From assembly GCA_019116185.1 (NCBI GenBank), contig DXCD01000232.1, positions 1 to 35,670 of the forward strand: a stretch of 35,670 nt of DNA, given 5' to 3'. The position numbers and the translations under genes are program-made. The notes beneath the pieces were generated by a model that saw only the letters and a program-made list of their open reading frames with translations, did no database searches and was not told the origin of the DNA. Source of the stretch: Candidatus Mediterraneibacter stercorigallinarum (GTDB lineage Bacteria; Bacillota; Clostridia; Lachnospirales; Lachnospiraceae). Below are positions 8,845 to 18,322 of the stretch, in pieces. The stretch's first letter is position 1, and every line of letters begins with the position of its first letter.

Positions 8845-9468
8845 ATGGATCCGCGTACATTTCCTACCAAAGGGAATCTGATGCTGGCAAAGAATTCGCT
8901 GGCACTTGCCAAACAGGGCTATGACCTGATGGACAAAAAACGAAATATCCTGATCCGGGAGCTGATGGACCTGATCGACGAGGCACGCAGCATTCAGGAA
9001 GAGATCGACACGACCTTCACCTATGCATATCAGTGTCTCCAGCGCGCCAATATCGAGAACGGGATCAGCAATGTAGAACTCCTCGCATACACTGTGCCTA
9101 TCGAGAATTCTATCACGATTCAGACCCGGAGCATCATGGGGACAGAGATCCCTCATGTAAAATATGTGCCGGATGCAGGCCGGCCGACCTATTCGTTCAG
9201 CACTACCCGGGAGTCCATTGACAAGGCAAGAGAAGCCTTCCGCAAGGTAAAGGATCTCACTGTGAAGCTGTCTATGGTAGAGAACGCCGCATACCGGCTG
9301 GCAAGCAATATCAAAAAGACACAGAAGCGCGCGAACGCGCTCCAGAATATCACGATCCCCATGTACTCTTCTCTTGTGTACACGATCACAAACGCACTGG
9401 AGGAAAAGGACCGCGAAGAGTTCACACGCTTAAAGGTCATAAAGCGGATGAAGGCGAAAAAAGGTTAG
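8845..9468 (+). CDS. ntpD: V-type ATP synthase subunit D
   Basis: 207 aa; PTKGNLMLAKNSLALAKQGYDLMDKKRNILIRELM, long helical C-terminus with KKTQKRANALQNITIPMY. Confidence 0.95.
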   Translation: MDPRTFPTKGNLMLAKNSLALAKQGYDLMDKKRNILIRELMDLIDEARSIQEEIDTTFTYAYQCLQRANIENGISNVELLAYTVPIENSITIQTRSIMGTEIPHVKYVPDAGRPTYSFSTTRESIDKAREAFRKVKDLTVKLSMVENAAYRLASNIKKTQKRANALQNITIPMYSSLVYTITNALEEKDREEFTRLKVIKRMKAKKG

Positions 9469-10687
9469 GCTTTGTCTGCCGCACATATTCATCCATTGCA
9501 TCTGCAATCATTTTTGAACATTTTACAGCTTCGACCACGGTCTTTGCGCCCGTGACGACATCCCCTGAGGCGAAGATCCCCTTCATGGTGGTCTCGCCTT
9601 TTTCATCGGTCTTTAAAAGCCCTTTCTCATCTACTTTCAGTTCTTTATCTCTGTTGACAATCCTGTCCTGGGGGCCCTGGGATATCGAGATAATGATACT
9701 GTCCGCGGAAACGAATCTTGCGGTTTCTTCATGTTTTATCATTTGTCCTTTTTCATCCCATTCCACATCACAGATCATAACACCGTCATCTTTGATCTCT
9801 ACCGCTGTCTGCAGAAACTCAAACTGAACCCCATCTATCTTTGCATACTCGACCTCTTTTGGAGATGCCGCCGGCACCTCTGTAACAGAATAAACCGTGA
9901 CATGCTGTGATCCTTTGCGGATCGCTGTCCTCGCCACATCCATCGCCGCGTTCCCTGCTCCGATAACCGCCACTCGTTCCCCCAGGTCATAGACGTCCGG
10001 ATTGTTCAGATAGTTGATGCCATAGTGGACATTACCGAACGTTTCTCCCGGAATGTTCAGACGATACGGCCGCCACGTACCGGTTCCGATAAATACCGCG
10101 TCATATCCGTCTTTCAACAGGTCCTGGACACCTGTAGATCCGCCCAGAGCGAAATTCGGCCGGAAACGGATTCCCAGTTCTTTCATCTTTACATAATACC
10201 GGTCCAGTATGGTCTTCGGAAGACGGAATTCCGGGATACCGTATCTGAGGATTCCTCCGATCTTCTCCCGGATCTCAAAGACCGTGACTCTGTATCCCCG
10301 GCAGGCCATCAGGATTGCAATGGTAATCCCGGCCGGACCTGCGCCGACCACGCCGATCCTGCCGCCGTTCCACGGCTTCTTCTCCAGTTTCATCTTATCA
10401 AAACACGTATCCGAAATATAATTCTCAATCGAAGAAATATGCACTGGCTCTCCCTTGATCCCCTTTATGCAGTGCCCTTCACACTGCTTTTCATGGTCGC
10501 ATACAAGGGAGCAGATAACTGACAGCGGATTATTGGCGAACACCATTTCTGCCGCTTCTGTCATCTGCCCGCCCAGAAACATCTGAATCATTTCCGGGAT
10601 CGGCGTATTGATCGGACACCCCTCCCTGCATTTTGGTTTTTTACAGTTCAGACACCTCTTTGCTTCATCAATCGCATGCAGTCCCAT
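9437..10687 (-). CDS. NAD(P)-dependent oxidoreductase, glutamate synthase small-subunit (GltD)-like
   Basis: N-terminal Cys-rich motifs (CLNCKKPKCREGCPINTPIPEMI), two dinucleotide-binding motifs GVVGAGPAGIT and AVIGAGNAAMD, C-terminal IFASGDVVTGAKTVVEAV. Confidence 0.9.
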   Translation of the reverse strand: MGLHAIDEAKRCLNCKKPKCREGCPINTPIPEMIQMFLGGQMTEAAEMVFANNPLSVICSLVCDHEKQCEGHCIKGIKGEPVHISSIENYISDTCFDKMKLEKKPWNGGRIGVVGAGPAGITIAILMACRGYRVTVFEIREKIGGILRYGIPEFRLPKTILDRYYVKMKELGIRFRPNFALGGSTGVQDLLKDGYDAVFIGTGTWRPYRLNIPGETFGNVHYGINYLNNPDVYDLGERVAVIGAGNAAMDVARTAIRKGSQHVTVYSVTEVPAASPKEVEYAKIDGVQFEFLQTAVEIKDDGVMICDVEWDEKGQMIKHEETARFVSADSIIISISQGPQDRIVNRDKELKVDEKGLLKTDEKGETTMKGIFASGDVVTGAKTVVEAVKCSKMIADAMDEYVRQTKPNLFSPSSAL

Positions 10688-10905
10688 CTGCGCTACCTCC
10701 TGTTATTAGTCATTGTACTTCCTTCTTTTCCAGCTTCAGCACCGTACGCGCTGTCTATGCTTTTAGTCTGCCATGAAATTAAAAAAAGTCAACGATCGTT
10801 ATTTTATTAACCGCGGCTTTAGTGTCTCCCCTGTATTTACTGTCAGAGTATTCCTTTGTACCCGTATGTAAGTTTATCGTTCCTGTTTAAAGCTTATCGC
10901 CTTTT

Positions 10906-11262
10906 TTATTCCTCCGGATCCCGGAACTCATCCGTCTCGATCTCTTCCCCGAGATAAAACACCCGGAAAAACAGCTCCAGAGACTCGAACAGTTCCCTTT
11001 TTTTCTGCTGAAGTTCTTTGATCTTCAGCACACTTCCGATCTCATCAAAAGCGAAATCATTCTCCGCGTGATCCACCTTCAGCTCCAGATTTCCATCCTC
11101 GTCAAACACAAGCATCAAAATGCCGCCCACATCTTCCGTATATAGTACGCACATGATCTTGAGTTCCTCTTTGATACTCTCCGGAAGCGCGTCGAACTCC
11201 GGATTCAAATAAAATTTCTGTTCATATGCACTTGCTGCGCATAATACAAATTCTTCGTCCAT
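10906..11262 (-). CDS. Conserved hypothetical protein (DUF6145-like)
   Basis: 118 aa; MDEEFVLCAASAYEQKFYLNPEFDALPESIKEELKI.CVLYTEDVGGI resembles a clostridial family; the DUF number is recalled, not searched. Confidence 0.6.
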   Translation of the reverse strand: MDEEFVLCAASAYEQKFYLNPEFDALPESIKEELKIMCVLYTEDVGGILMLVFDEDGNLELKVDHAENDFAFDEIGSVLKIKELQQKKRELFESLELFFRVFYLGEEIETDEFRDPEE

Positions 11263-11275
11263 ACTTATCCTTTCT

Positions 11276-11358
11276 GTCAGAATTTTCTGATTATTTCTCT
11301 CAAAGGGGTCAGACCCCTCCCAGGAGGGGTCTGACCCCTTTTGACAGCGTTTTCTGAC
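11276..11358. repeat. Compound palindrome (REP/REPIN-like) in the birA downstream intergenic region
   Basis: 19-bp arms AAAGGGGTCAGACCCCTCC (11302-11320) and GGAGGGGTCTGACCCCTTT (11323-11341); each arm contains the palindrome GGGGTCnGACCCC; outer inverted repeat GTCAGAA/TTCTGAC (11276-11282/11352-11358). Confidence 0.8.
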
Positions 11359-11368
11359 AATTCATATT

Positions 11369-12355
11369 TTACACATATCCATACACACCGCGCACGGATA
11401 CTTCTCCTGCGTACACGGTTTCTTCTGTCCCGTCCCCCCGCCGCACGATCAGCTCGCCGGTGGGCGTAATGCCCAGCGCATGCGCCTGATACTGCTCTTT
11501 TGCGCCGATTATGCGTACATCTTTGTCTTTGTTGACAAGAAGTGCACTGTACTTCTCCATCAGCCCTGTCAGGTCTTCTGTCTGCAAAAACGTCTCATAA
11601 TTCTTCTCCATGTGCTTCATGACCGCCGCGATAATGGGGGCCCGTCTGACTGTGTGCCCGCATTCTATTCGAAGAGAAGTTGCAGTATTGCGGATCTCAT
11701 CCGGAAATTCCTGTAAATTTACGTTAATTCCGATTCCCACAGTAACATGGTTAATGTAGTCAATCTGCGTACTCAGTTCCGTCAGAATACCCACCAGCTT
11801 CCTGCCCTCTATAATAATGTCATTTGGCCACTTGATCTGAACATTCACATCCTCGCAGTCCATGATCCCCTCAGCCACGCTGCAAGCAGCCACCAAAGTC
11901 AGCATAGAAGCCTTATCCGGGCGGAACTTCGGACGGAGCAGCAAAGACATGTAAATACTTCCGCCTGCGGGCGATTCCCATGCACGTCCTCTTCTTCCTC
12001 TTCCGGCTGTCTGCCTGTCCGCCACTGCCAGAGTGCCGTGGGGCGCGCCTTCATCTCCAAGCTGCTTGATCCTTAAGTTTGTGGAATCAGTCGCATCATA
12101 ATATACGATGTTCTTCCCCGCCCAGCGGGTATCCATAAGACTGTCCAGTTCTTCCTTTGTCATCACATCCGGGCTGTCCACAATGTGATACCCCTTATTC
12201 CGCACTGCTTCTACCCGATAGCCCTCATCCTGGAGCTGGCGGATCACCTTCCACACCGCGGTCCTTGAGACGCCGAATCTGTCGCTGATCTGCTGCCCGG
12301 AAATATATCCGTCTGTCTCCCGGAGCAGTTTTAAAATTTCTGTTTTCATACCCAT
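11369..12355 (-). CDS. birA: Biotin-[acetyl-CoA-carboxylase] ligase / biotin operon repressor
   Basis: N-terminal HTH (ISGQQISDRFGVSRTAVWKVIRQLQDEGY), catalytic QTAGRGRRGRAWESPAGGSIYMSLLLRP, KWPNDI. Confidence 0.95.
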   Translation of the reverse strand: MGMKTEILKLLRETDGYISGQQISDRFGVSRTAVWKVIRQLQDEGYRVEAVRNKGYHIVDSPDVMTKEELDSLMDTRWAGKNIVYYDATDSTNLRIKQLGDEGAPHGTLAVADRQTAGRGRRGRAWESPAGGSIYMSLLLRPKFRPDKASMLTLVAACSVAEGIMDCEDVNVQIKWPNDIIIEGRKLVGILTELSTQIDYINHVTVGIGINVNLQEFPDEIRNTATSLRIECGHTVRRAPIIAAVMKHMEKNYETFLQTEDLTGLMEKYSALLVNKDKDVRIIGAKEQYQAHALGITPTGELIVRRGDGTEETVYAGEVSVRGVYGYV

Positions 12356-12362
12356 TTGAATC

Positions 12363-12674
12363 CTATCTTATCCTATCTATAATATCTTGTACCTCTTTTT
12401 CGGTCATTTCCAGAGCTTCCGCTATTTCTGAGACAGTTCTGCCTTTTTCCATTTTCTTTCTTATCATATCAGCAAGAAGCTGTGCTCGTCCTTCTTCTCT
12501 CCCCTCTTCTTTTGCCTCAGCTCTTTCCATGCGTATATGCTTTTCAGCATCATATTCATAAATACTCACTTTTTTCGCCTCCGCCCTGTTTTTCTCCAAA
12601 AAATCTGACAGAATCCCTTCTTTAAATCCATAAAATCTCTCTGCTGATATAGTGGAATAAAAGCATTGAGATTT
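12363..12674 (-). pseudogene. C-terminal remnant of an Rpn-type PD-(D/E)XK nuclease family transposase/recombination protein
   Basis: FKEGILSDFLEKNRAEAKKVSIYEYDAEKHIRMERAEAKEEGREEGRAQLL...KEVQDIIDRIR matches the C-terminal linker region of the family. The nuclease domain is missing and an in-frame stop lies upstream at 12675-12677. Confidence 0.65.
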
Positions 12675-12917
12675 CTATTCTGTCTTAAAACGGACCATTC
12701 AGATATGATATAGATACAGATATCAGATTAACAAGAAATAATAATGCTTTGGGAGTATTTTAACATAATCCGCTTTTAAATTCCATCTTCATTTTTCGAT
12801 CTGCCCAGAAGGAAATTATTATGTTCCGGCTGAATGGAAATGCCGTCCTCGATCGTATTAATAGTAAAACACATAAAAATTTACATTTCCCATATTTAGG
12901 GATAAACTGAAGGAGAA

Positions 12918-13262
12918 ATGAAAATGAAAAAAGTTACAACTGCAATCGTCATTTCAGCTTTTGTCATTGTCCTGGGAGGCACTGCCGCATTTGCCGCAGG
13001 GTACGGCAGACAGGAGACGCGTGGCACAGCGGGAAACAGGCAGTATTCCACGGACTCAGCCTGCCAGGGCACAGGATATCATTTCACGGACGCGGACGGC
13101 GACGGCATATGCGATTACCGGGATACAGCCGAGAGCACAGGAGTCTGTCCCTATCATGAAGACCATATGTCAGAACGCCCGCATCACGCAGACAACGCAG
13201 GCAATGGTGCAGGCAGCGGCACCTGCTTTGGGCACCACAGCCGCCACGGCGCTCTCAGGTAA
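12918..13262 (+). CDS. Small secreted protein with a DxDGDGxCD-type acidic motif and His-rich C-terminus
   Basis: Signal peptide MKMKKVTTAIVISAFVIVLGGTAAFAAG; YHFTDADGDGICDYRD; tail CPYHEDHMSERPHHADN...CFGHHSRHG. Confidence 0.7.
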   Translation: MKMKKVTTAIVISAFVIVLGGTAAFAAGYGRQETRGTAGNRQYSTDSACQGTGYHFTDADGDGICDYRDTAESTGVCPYHEDHMSERPHHADNAGNGAGSGTCFGHHSRHGALR

Positions 13263-13348
13263 GCTGTCCGCATAAGCCATAAGACCGGCAGCAATTCAGG
13301 CAGACAGGATCTTTACCGTCAAAAACACTCGAGGAATGGAGAAAAAAC

Positions 13349-13834
13349 ATGCGCAGTGAGGAAGACGCAAACCGTGCAGTAGATTTCTATGGGGACACAG
13401 TCCGCAGGATCTGCATGATCCATCTGAAAAACATGACTGACACAGAAGACATATTTCAGACTGTATTCCTGAAATACGTCCTCCACACTGCGCCCTTTGA
13501 CAGCCCGGAGCATGAAAAGGCATGGATCATCCGGGTCACTGTCAACGCCTGCAAAGATCTGCTGAAGAGCTTTTTCCATACCCGCACCGTGCCCCTGGAC
13601 GCCCTGACCGAAACATCTCAGGAGATTCCGGAAGACTACTCTGAAGTATTGGAAGCAGTCCTGGCACTGCCGGAAAAATACAAAGATCCGATCTACCTCC
13701 ACTACTATGAAGGATACACGGCAGAAGAGATCGGACGGATCCTGCACAAAAACACAAACACGGTTTACACACTTCTGACCCGCGCAAGGCAGATGCTGAA
13801 AACCAGGCTGAAAGGGATGGCAGAAGATGGATAA
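13349..13834 (+). CDS. ECF-type RNA polymerase sigma factor
   Basis: Region 2 (DTEDIFQTVFLKYV) and region 4 HTH (LPEKYKDPIYLHYYEGYTAEEIGRILHKNTNTVYTLLTRARQMLKTRL). Confidence 0.92.
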   Translation: MRSEEDANRAVDFYGDTVRRICMIHLKNMTDTEDIFQTVFLKYVLHTAPFDSPEHEKAWIIRVTVNACKDLLKSFFHTRTVPLDALTETSQEIPEDYSEVLEAVLALPEKYKDPIYLHYYEGYTAEEIGRILHKNTNTVYTLLTRARQMLKTRLKGMAEDG

Positions 13835-14630
13835 GAATTTCGAAAAGTTATTAAAAGAATCCTTAGATGAGATCCGGGCAGAAGATAAACTGACCGCACA
13901 GACAAAAGCATATCTCGCACAGCAGATCGTTCAGAAAAAGCGGCGTCCCCGTCCGGCTCTGCGGGCAGCCGCCGCTGCTGCCTGCCTGCTCCTGCTCACC
14001 ACAGTTTCTGCCGGCGGAGCCTGGGTGTATCTGACACCTGACGCATATATCAGCATAGACATCAACCCGTCACTGGAATTCGGAATCAACAGATTCGGCA
14101 GGATCGTCTCTGTGGAAAGTTTCAATGATGACGGGCAGGATCTTGCGGAACAGCTGGATATCCGATATATGGATTACAACGATGCCCTGGAAGAGTTTCT
14201 ATCCGAAGAGGCTGTGCAGGCCTATCTGTCGGACGGCGCTTTTATGTCCGTCACCGTGGCTTGCAGCGATGATGAAAAAAGCAGCCGGATCCTTGCAAAC
14301 GTGGAGTCCTGCACAGCGGGCCATTCCAATATCAGCTGCCACTCCGCCAATATAGAGGAAATGGACGAAGCCCACAGCGCGGGACTCTCCTTAGGCAAAT
14401 ACCGGGCATACCTTGAACTTAAAGAGCTGGATCCTTCCGTCACCACAGATGAGATCCGCGATCTGTCCATGCGTGAGATACGGGATCTCATCGACTCATA
14501 TGACGCCGAAAATAACGAACAGTCTGACAGCAGCGGCAATTCAGCCTCAGAGAACCCAGACTCCGGGGGACCAAAAAACCAGGGATATCATCATGGGACC
14601 GGACACGGGCGCCACGAGGATGAGAACTGA
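13827..14630 (+). CDS. RsgI-like anti-sigma factor, single TM
   Basis: Overlaps the sigma gene; single TM (ALRAAAAAACLLLLTTVSAGGAW) followed by AYISIDINPSLEFGINRFGRIVSVESFNDDG, an RsgI periplasmic-domain signature. Confidence 0.85.
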   Translation: MDKNFEKLLKESLDEIRAEDKLTAQTKAYLAQQIVQKKRRPRPALRAAAAAACLLLLTTVSAGGAWVYLTPDAYISIDINPSLEFGINRFGRIVSVESFNDDGQDLAEQLDIRYMDYNDALEEFLSEEAVQAYLSDGAFMSVTVACSDDEKSSRILANVESCTAGHSNISCHSANIEEMDEAHSAGLSLGKYRAYLELKELDPSVTTDEIRDLSMREIRDLIDSYDAENNEQSDSSGNSASENPDSGGPKNQGYHHGTGHGRHEDEN

Positions 14631-14657
14631 CATCTCCGTGACGCGCTGCCGGCGCCT

Positions 14658-16532
14658 TTACGCCGCGAAATTTCCTGTATAAAGCTGATAATATTTTCCT
14701 TTCGCCGCGATCAGCTCATCATGGCTGCCTCGCTCGATGATCCGCCCCTGCTCCATGACCATGATACAGTCTGAATTCTTGATCGTTGACAGCCTGTGGG
14801 CTATGACAAATGTTGTCCTTCCCTTCATGAGGGCATCCATGCCGGCCTGCACGAGCCCTTCTGTCCTGGTGTCAATGGAGGAAGTCGCCTCGTCAAGGAT
14901 CAGCACCGGCGGATCGGCAACCGCGGCCCTTGCGATCGCAAGAAGCTGTCTCTGTCCCTGGCTTAAGTTGCTCCCGTCGCCGGTGAGAACCGTCTGGTAA
15001 CCGTCCGGAAGCCTGCGTATGAAACTGTCTGCATTGGCAAGTTTTGCCGCCGCGATACAGTCCTCATCCGTGGCGTCCAGCTTGCCGTAGCGGATATTAT
15101 CCATGACCGTGCCCGTAAACAGGTGCGTGTCCTGGAGCACCATCCCAAGGGAACGGCGAAGGTCTGGTTTCTTGATCTTATTGATATTAATCCCGTCGTA
15201 ACGGATCTTTCCGTCCTGAATATCGTAGAACCGGTTGATCAGGTTTGTGATCGTTGTCTTCCCGGCTCCGGTAGATCCCACAAGGGCAATCTTCTGCCCG
15301 GGCTCTGCATACATCCGGATATCATGGAGCACCATCTTGTCATCGTCATAGCCAAAGTCCACGCCGTCAAACACAATACCGCCCTCCATCTTCTGATAAG
15401 TCACAGTCCCTTCTGCCTTATGCGGATGCTTCCACGCCCACATTCCTGTACGTACCGGGGACTCTGTCACCGTGCCGTCCGGATTCTCTTTTGCATTGAC
15501 CAGCTCTACATATCCGTGGTCCTCTTCCGGCTTCTCGTCCAGAAGCTCGAACACTCTCTCAGCTCCGGCTGCTGCCATGACGATGGAGTTCATCTGCTGG
15601 CTGATCTGTGTGATCGGCTGTGTAAAGTTCTTGTTCAGCCCTACAAATGCGATGACCGTTCCCACTGTCATTCCGCTCACTCCGTTCAGCGCCAGAAGCG
15701 CTCCGATCACCGCGCAGAGCACGTAGCTTAAATTTCCGATATTAGCATTGATCGGCATGAGCAGGTTGGCATAACGGTTTGCCTTATCCGCGCTGTCCCT
15801 TAACTGATCGTTCAGCTTTTTAAAATCAGCGACTGCCTGTTCCTCGTGGCAGAATACTTTGACAACCTTCTGCCCGTCCATCATTTCCTCGATAAATCCG
15901 TCCACATTCCCCAGATCTTTCTGCTGCTTCTGGAAATATTTCCCGGACAGTCCCGAGAACACGGTGGTCACCTTCAGCATAACGAGCGACATGGCAAGCG
16001 TAATGATTGTCAGCGGGATATTCAGCACCAGCATGGAAATCAGCGTCGCCGCAAGCGTTGCCGCGGAGTTAATGATCTGAGGGATACTCTGGCTGAAGAG
16101 CTGGCGCAGTGTATCCACGTCATTTGTATACACTGACATAATATCGCCGTGGGCATGTGTGTCAAAATATTTGATGGGCAGGGATTCCATGTTTGCAAAA
16201 AGCTCGTCACGGAATTTCCGCATCGTTCCCTGGCTTACATTTACCATGATCCTGTTGTATGCATATGACGCGGCAATCCCCACGATATAGAATACGACGA
16301 TCCCCATAAGCGCCTGTGCCAGCGGGGCGAAATCAGGATTCGCCGTATCCAGCAGAGGCATGATGTAATCATCCACCAGAGACTGGACAAACAGCATTCC
16401 CTGCATGGTGGCAAACGCGCCGATGATAATACAGATCACAACGACAAGGAACGAAAATTTGTAGTTTTTCACCATGTATGTCAGCAGACGTTTCAGGACA
16501 TACAATGAGGATATTTTTTTCTTATCTTTCAT
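14658..16532 (-). CDS. ABC transporter, fused permease/ATP-binding (exporter)
   Basis: Start trimmed to MKDKKKISSL after AGGAGAG; six-TM domain, Walker A GSTGAGKTT, signature NLSQGQRQLLAIARA, Walker B VLILDEATSSID. Confidence 0.95.
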   Translation of the reverse strand: MKDKKKISSLYVLKRLLTYMVKNYKFSFLVVVICIIIGAFATMQGMLFVQSLVDDYIMPLLDTANPDFAPLAQALMGIVVFYIVGIAASYAYNRIMVNVSQGTMRKFRDELFANMESLPIKYFDTHAHGDIMSVYTNDVDTLRQLFSQSIPQIINSAATLAATLISMLVLNIPLTIITLAMSLVMLKVTTVFSGLSGKYFQKQQKDLGNVDGFIEEMMDGQKVVKVFCHEEQAVADFKKLNDQLRDSADKANRYANLLMPINANIGNLSYVLCAVIGALLALNGVSGMTVGTVIAFVGLNKNFTQPITQISQQMNSIVMAAAGAERVFELLDEKPEEDHGYVELVNAKENPDGTVTESPVRTGMWAWKHPHKAEGTVTYQKMEGGIVFDGVDFGYDDDKMVLHDIRMYAEPGQKIALVGSTGAGKTTITNLINRFYDIQDGKIRYDGININKIKKPDLRRSLGMVLQDTHLFTGTVMDNIRYGKLDATDEDCIAAAKLANADSFIRRLPDGYQTVLTGDGSNLSQGQRQLLAIARAAVADPPVLILDEATSSIDTRTEGLVQAGMDALMKGRTTFVIAHRLSTIKNSDCIMVMEQGRIIERGSHDELIAAKGKYYQLYTGNFAA

Positions 16533-16582
16533 TTCTGCACTCTCCTTTCCGCAAATACGATGCAAAAAGCATCATCCTGTCA

Positions 16583-18322
16583 TCAGGCCGCATTGTCGAA
16601 ATCTCCGCCGCCCTGAGTCTGCGACTCATAGATATCCCGGTAGATCTCGTTGTTTTCAAGCAGATGTTCATGCGTGTCAAATCCATTGATCTTCCCATCG
16701 TCCAGGACAAGGATCCGGTCCGCATCCTGCACGCTGGAAACTCTCTGTGCAATAATGATCTTCGTTGTCCCCGGGATGTAAGTCTGGAAAGCGTTCCGGA
16801 TCTTCGCATCCGTCGCCGTATCCACGGCGCTGGTAGAATCATCAAGGATCAGCACTTTCGGCTTCTTAAGCAGGGCCCTTGCAATACACAGCCTCTGCTT
16901 CTGCCCGCCGGAGACATTCGTGCCGCCCCGCTCGATCCAAGTATCATATCCTTTCGGCAGCCGGTCAATAAACTCAGACGCGCATGCAGCCTCGCACGCG
17001 GTCCTGCATTCTTCTTCTGAAGCGTCTTCATTCCCCCAGCGCAGATTGTCCAGGATCGTGCCTGAGAAGAGCACATTCTTCTGAAGCACCACGGAGACTT
17101 CATGTCTCAGCACTTCCATATCATATTGCCGGACATCCCGTCCGCCGACCTTCACCGTGCCCTCCGACGCGTCATAAAGACGGCTGATCAGATTGACCAG
17201 GCTGGACTTTCCGCATCCGGTGCCGCCGATAATGCCGATCGTTTCACCGGATTTGATATGCAGGTCAATATCCTCCAGAGTATCCTCACCGGTCCCATGT
17301 TTATAGGCAAAGCTCACATGGTCAAAATCAATGCTTCCGTCCGGCACTTCCATGACCGGATTCTCCGGATTGTGGAGTTCAGGCTTCTCATTGAGCACTT
17401 CTGAGATACGCCGGATGCTGGCAGAGCTCATGGTTACCATGACAAAGACCATGGACAGCATCATCAGAGACATCATAACAGACATAATATAACTGAACAG
17501 AGACGTAATGTCTCCTGTGCTCATGCTGCCCGCGACGATAAACTGCGCCCCGAACCATGAAACCGCGGTGATGCACCCGTAGACAACCAGCATCATCACC
17601 GGATTGTTCAGCGCCAGCAGTGCTTCTGCCTTCACGAACAGACGGTAAAGATGGTCCGCTGCTTTCCGGAATTTGTCGTTTTCATAATCTTCTCTTACAT
17701 ACGCCTTTACTACGCGGATCGCTGTTACATTTTCCTGCACGCTTGCATTGAGGTCGTCATACCGGTCAAACACTTCCCGGAATACAGAAGAAGACCTTTT
17801 CATGATCACTGCAAGTACCACCGCAAGGAAACACAGCGCCGCCAGAAATACAAGGCTTAAATTCCGGTTGATCAGGAAACACATGACCATACTGCTGACC
17901 AGCATCAGCGGCGCCCTCACCGCGATGCGGATGATCATCTGAAATGCATTCTGCAGATTGGTCACATCCGTTGTCATCCTTGTGACCAGTCCCGCTGTAC
18001 TGAATTTGTCGATATTGGAAAAAGAATAGTCCTGCACGCGGATGTACATGCTCTCTCTTAAATTGCAGGCAAATCCCGACGACGCGCTGGCTGCGAATTT
18101 TCCTGCCATGGCTCCCGAGAAGAGGCTTACCACCGCCATCACCAGCATCAGAACGCCGTACTTTAATATTGCCGGCATATCGGACCGTTCCAGTCCGTTG
18201 TCAATGATCAGCGCAGTAATAAAAGGAAGCAGCACTTCCATGATCACTTCCAAGATTGTGAATCCCATCGTAAGAAACGTGTCCCTTTTATACTGCCTCA
18301 GCTGCTTAAGAACAGTTTTCAT
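16583..18322 (-). CDS. ABC transporter, fused permease/ATP-binding (exporter)
   Basis: Walker A GGTGCGKSS, signature NVSGGQKQRLCIARA, Walker B VLILDDSTSAVD. The non-canonical D at the catalytic-Glu position is typical of one half of heterodimeric exporters. Confidence 0.95.
   Translation of the reverse strand: MKTVLKQLRQYKRDTFLTMGFTILEVIMEVLLPFITALIIDNGLERSDMPAILKYGVLMLVMAVVSLFSGAMAGKFAASASSGFACNLRESMYIRVQDYSFSNIDKFSTAGLVTRMTTDVTNLQNAFQMIIRIAVRAPLMLVSSMVMCFLINRNLSLVFLAALCFLAVVLAVIMKRSSSVFREVFDRYDDLNASVQENVTAIRVVKAYVREDYENDKFRKAADHLYRLFVKAEALLALNNPVMMLVVYGCITAVSWFGAQFIVAGSMSTGDITSLFSYIMSVMMSLMMLSMVFVMVTMSSASIRRISEVLNEKPELHNPENPVMEVPDGSIDFDHVSFAYKHGTGEDTLEDIDLHIKSGETIGIIGGTGCGKSSLVNLISRLYDASEGTVKVGGRDVRQYDMEVLRHEVSVVLQKNVLFSGTILDNLRWGNEDASEEECRTACEAACASEFIDRLPKGYDTWIERGGTNVSGGQKQRLCIARALLKKPKVLILDDSTSAVDTATDAKIRNAFQTYIPGTTKIIIAQRVSSVQDADRILVLDDGKINGFDTHEHLLENNEIYRDIYESQTQGGGDFDNAA

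Noticed and set aside
10791-10800. Perfect 10-bp palindrome AACGATCGTT upstream of the GltD-like gene
   Set aside because: Short enough to occur by chance; promoter elements around it are not clear.
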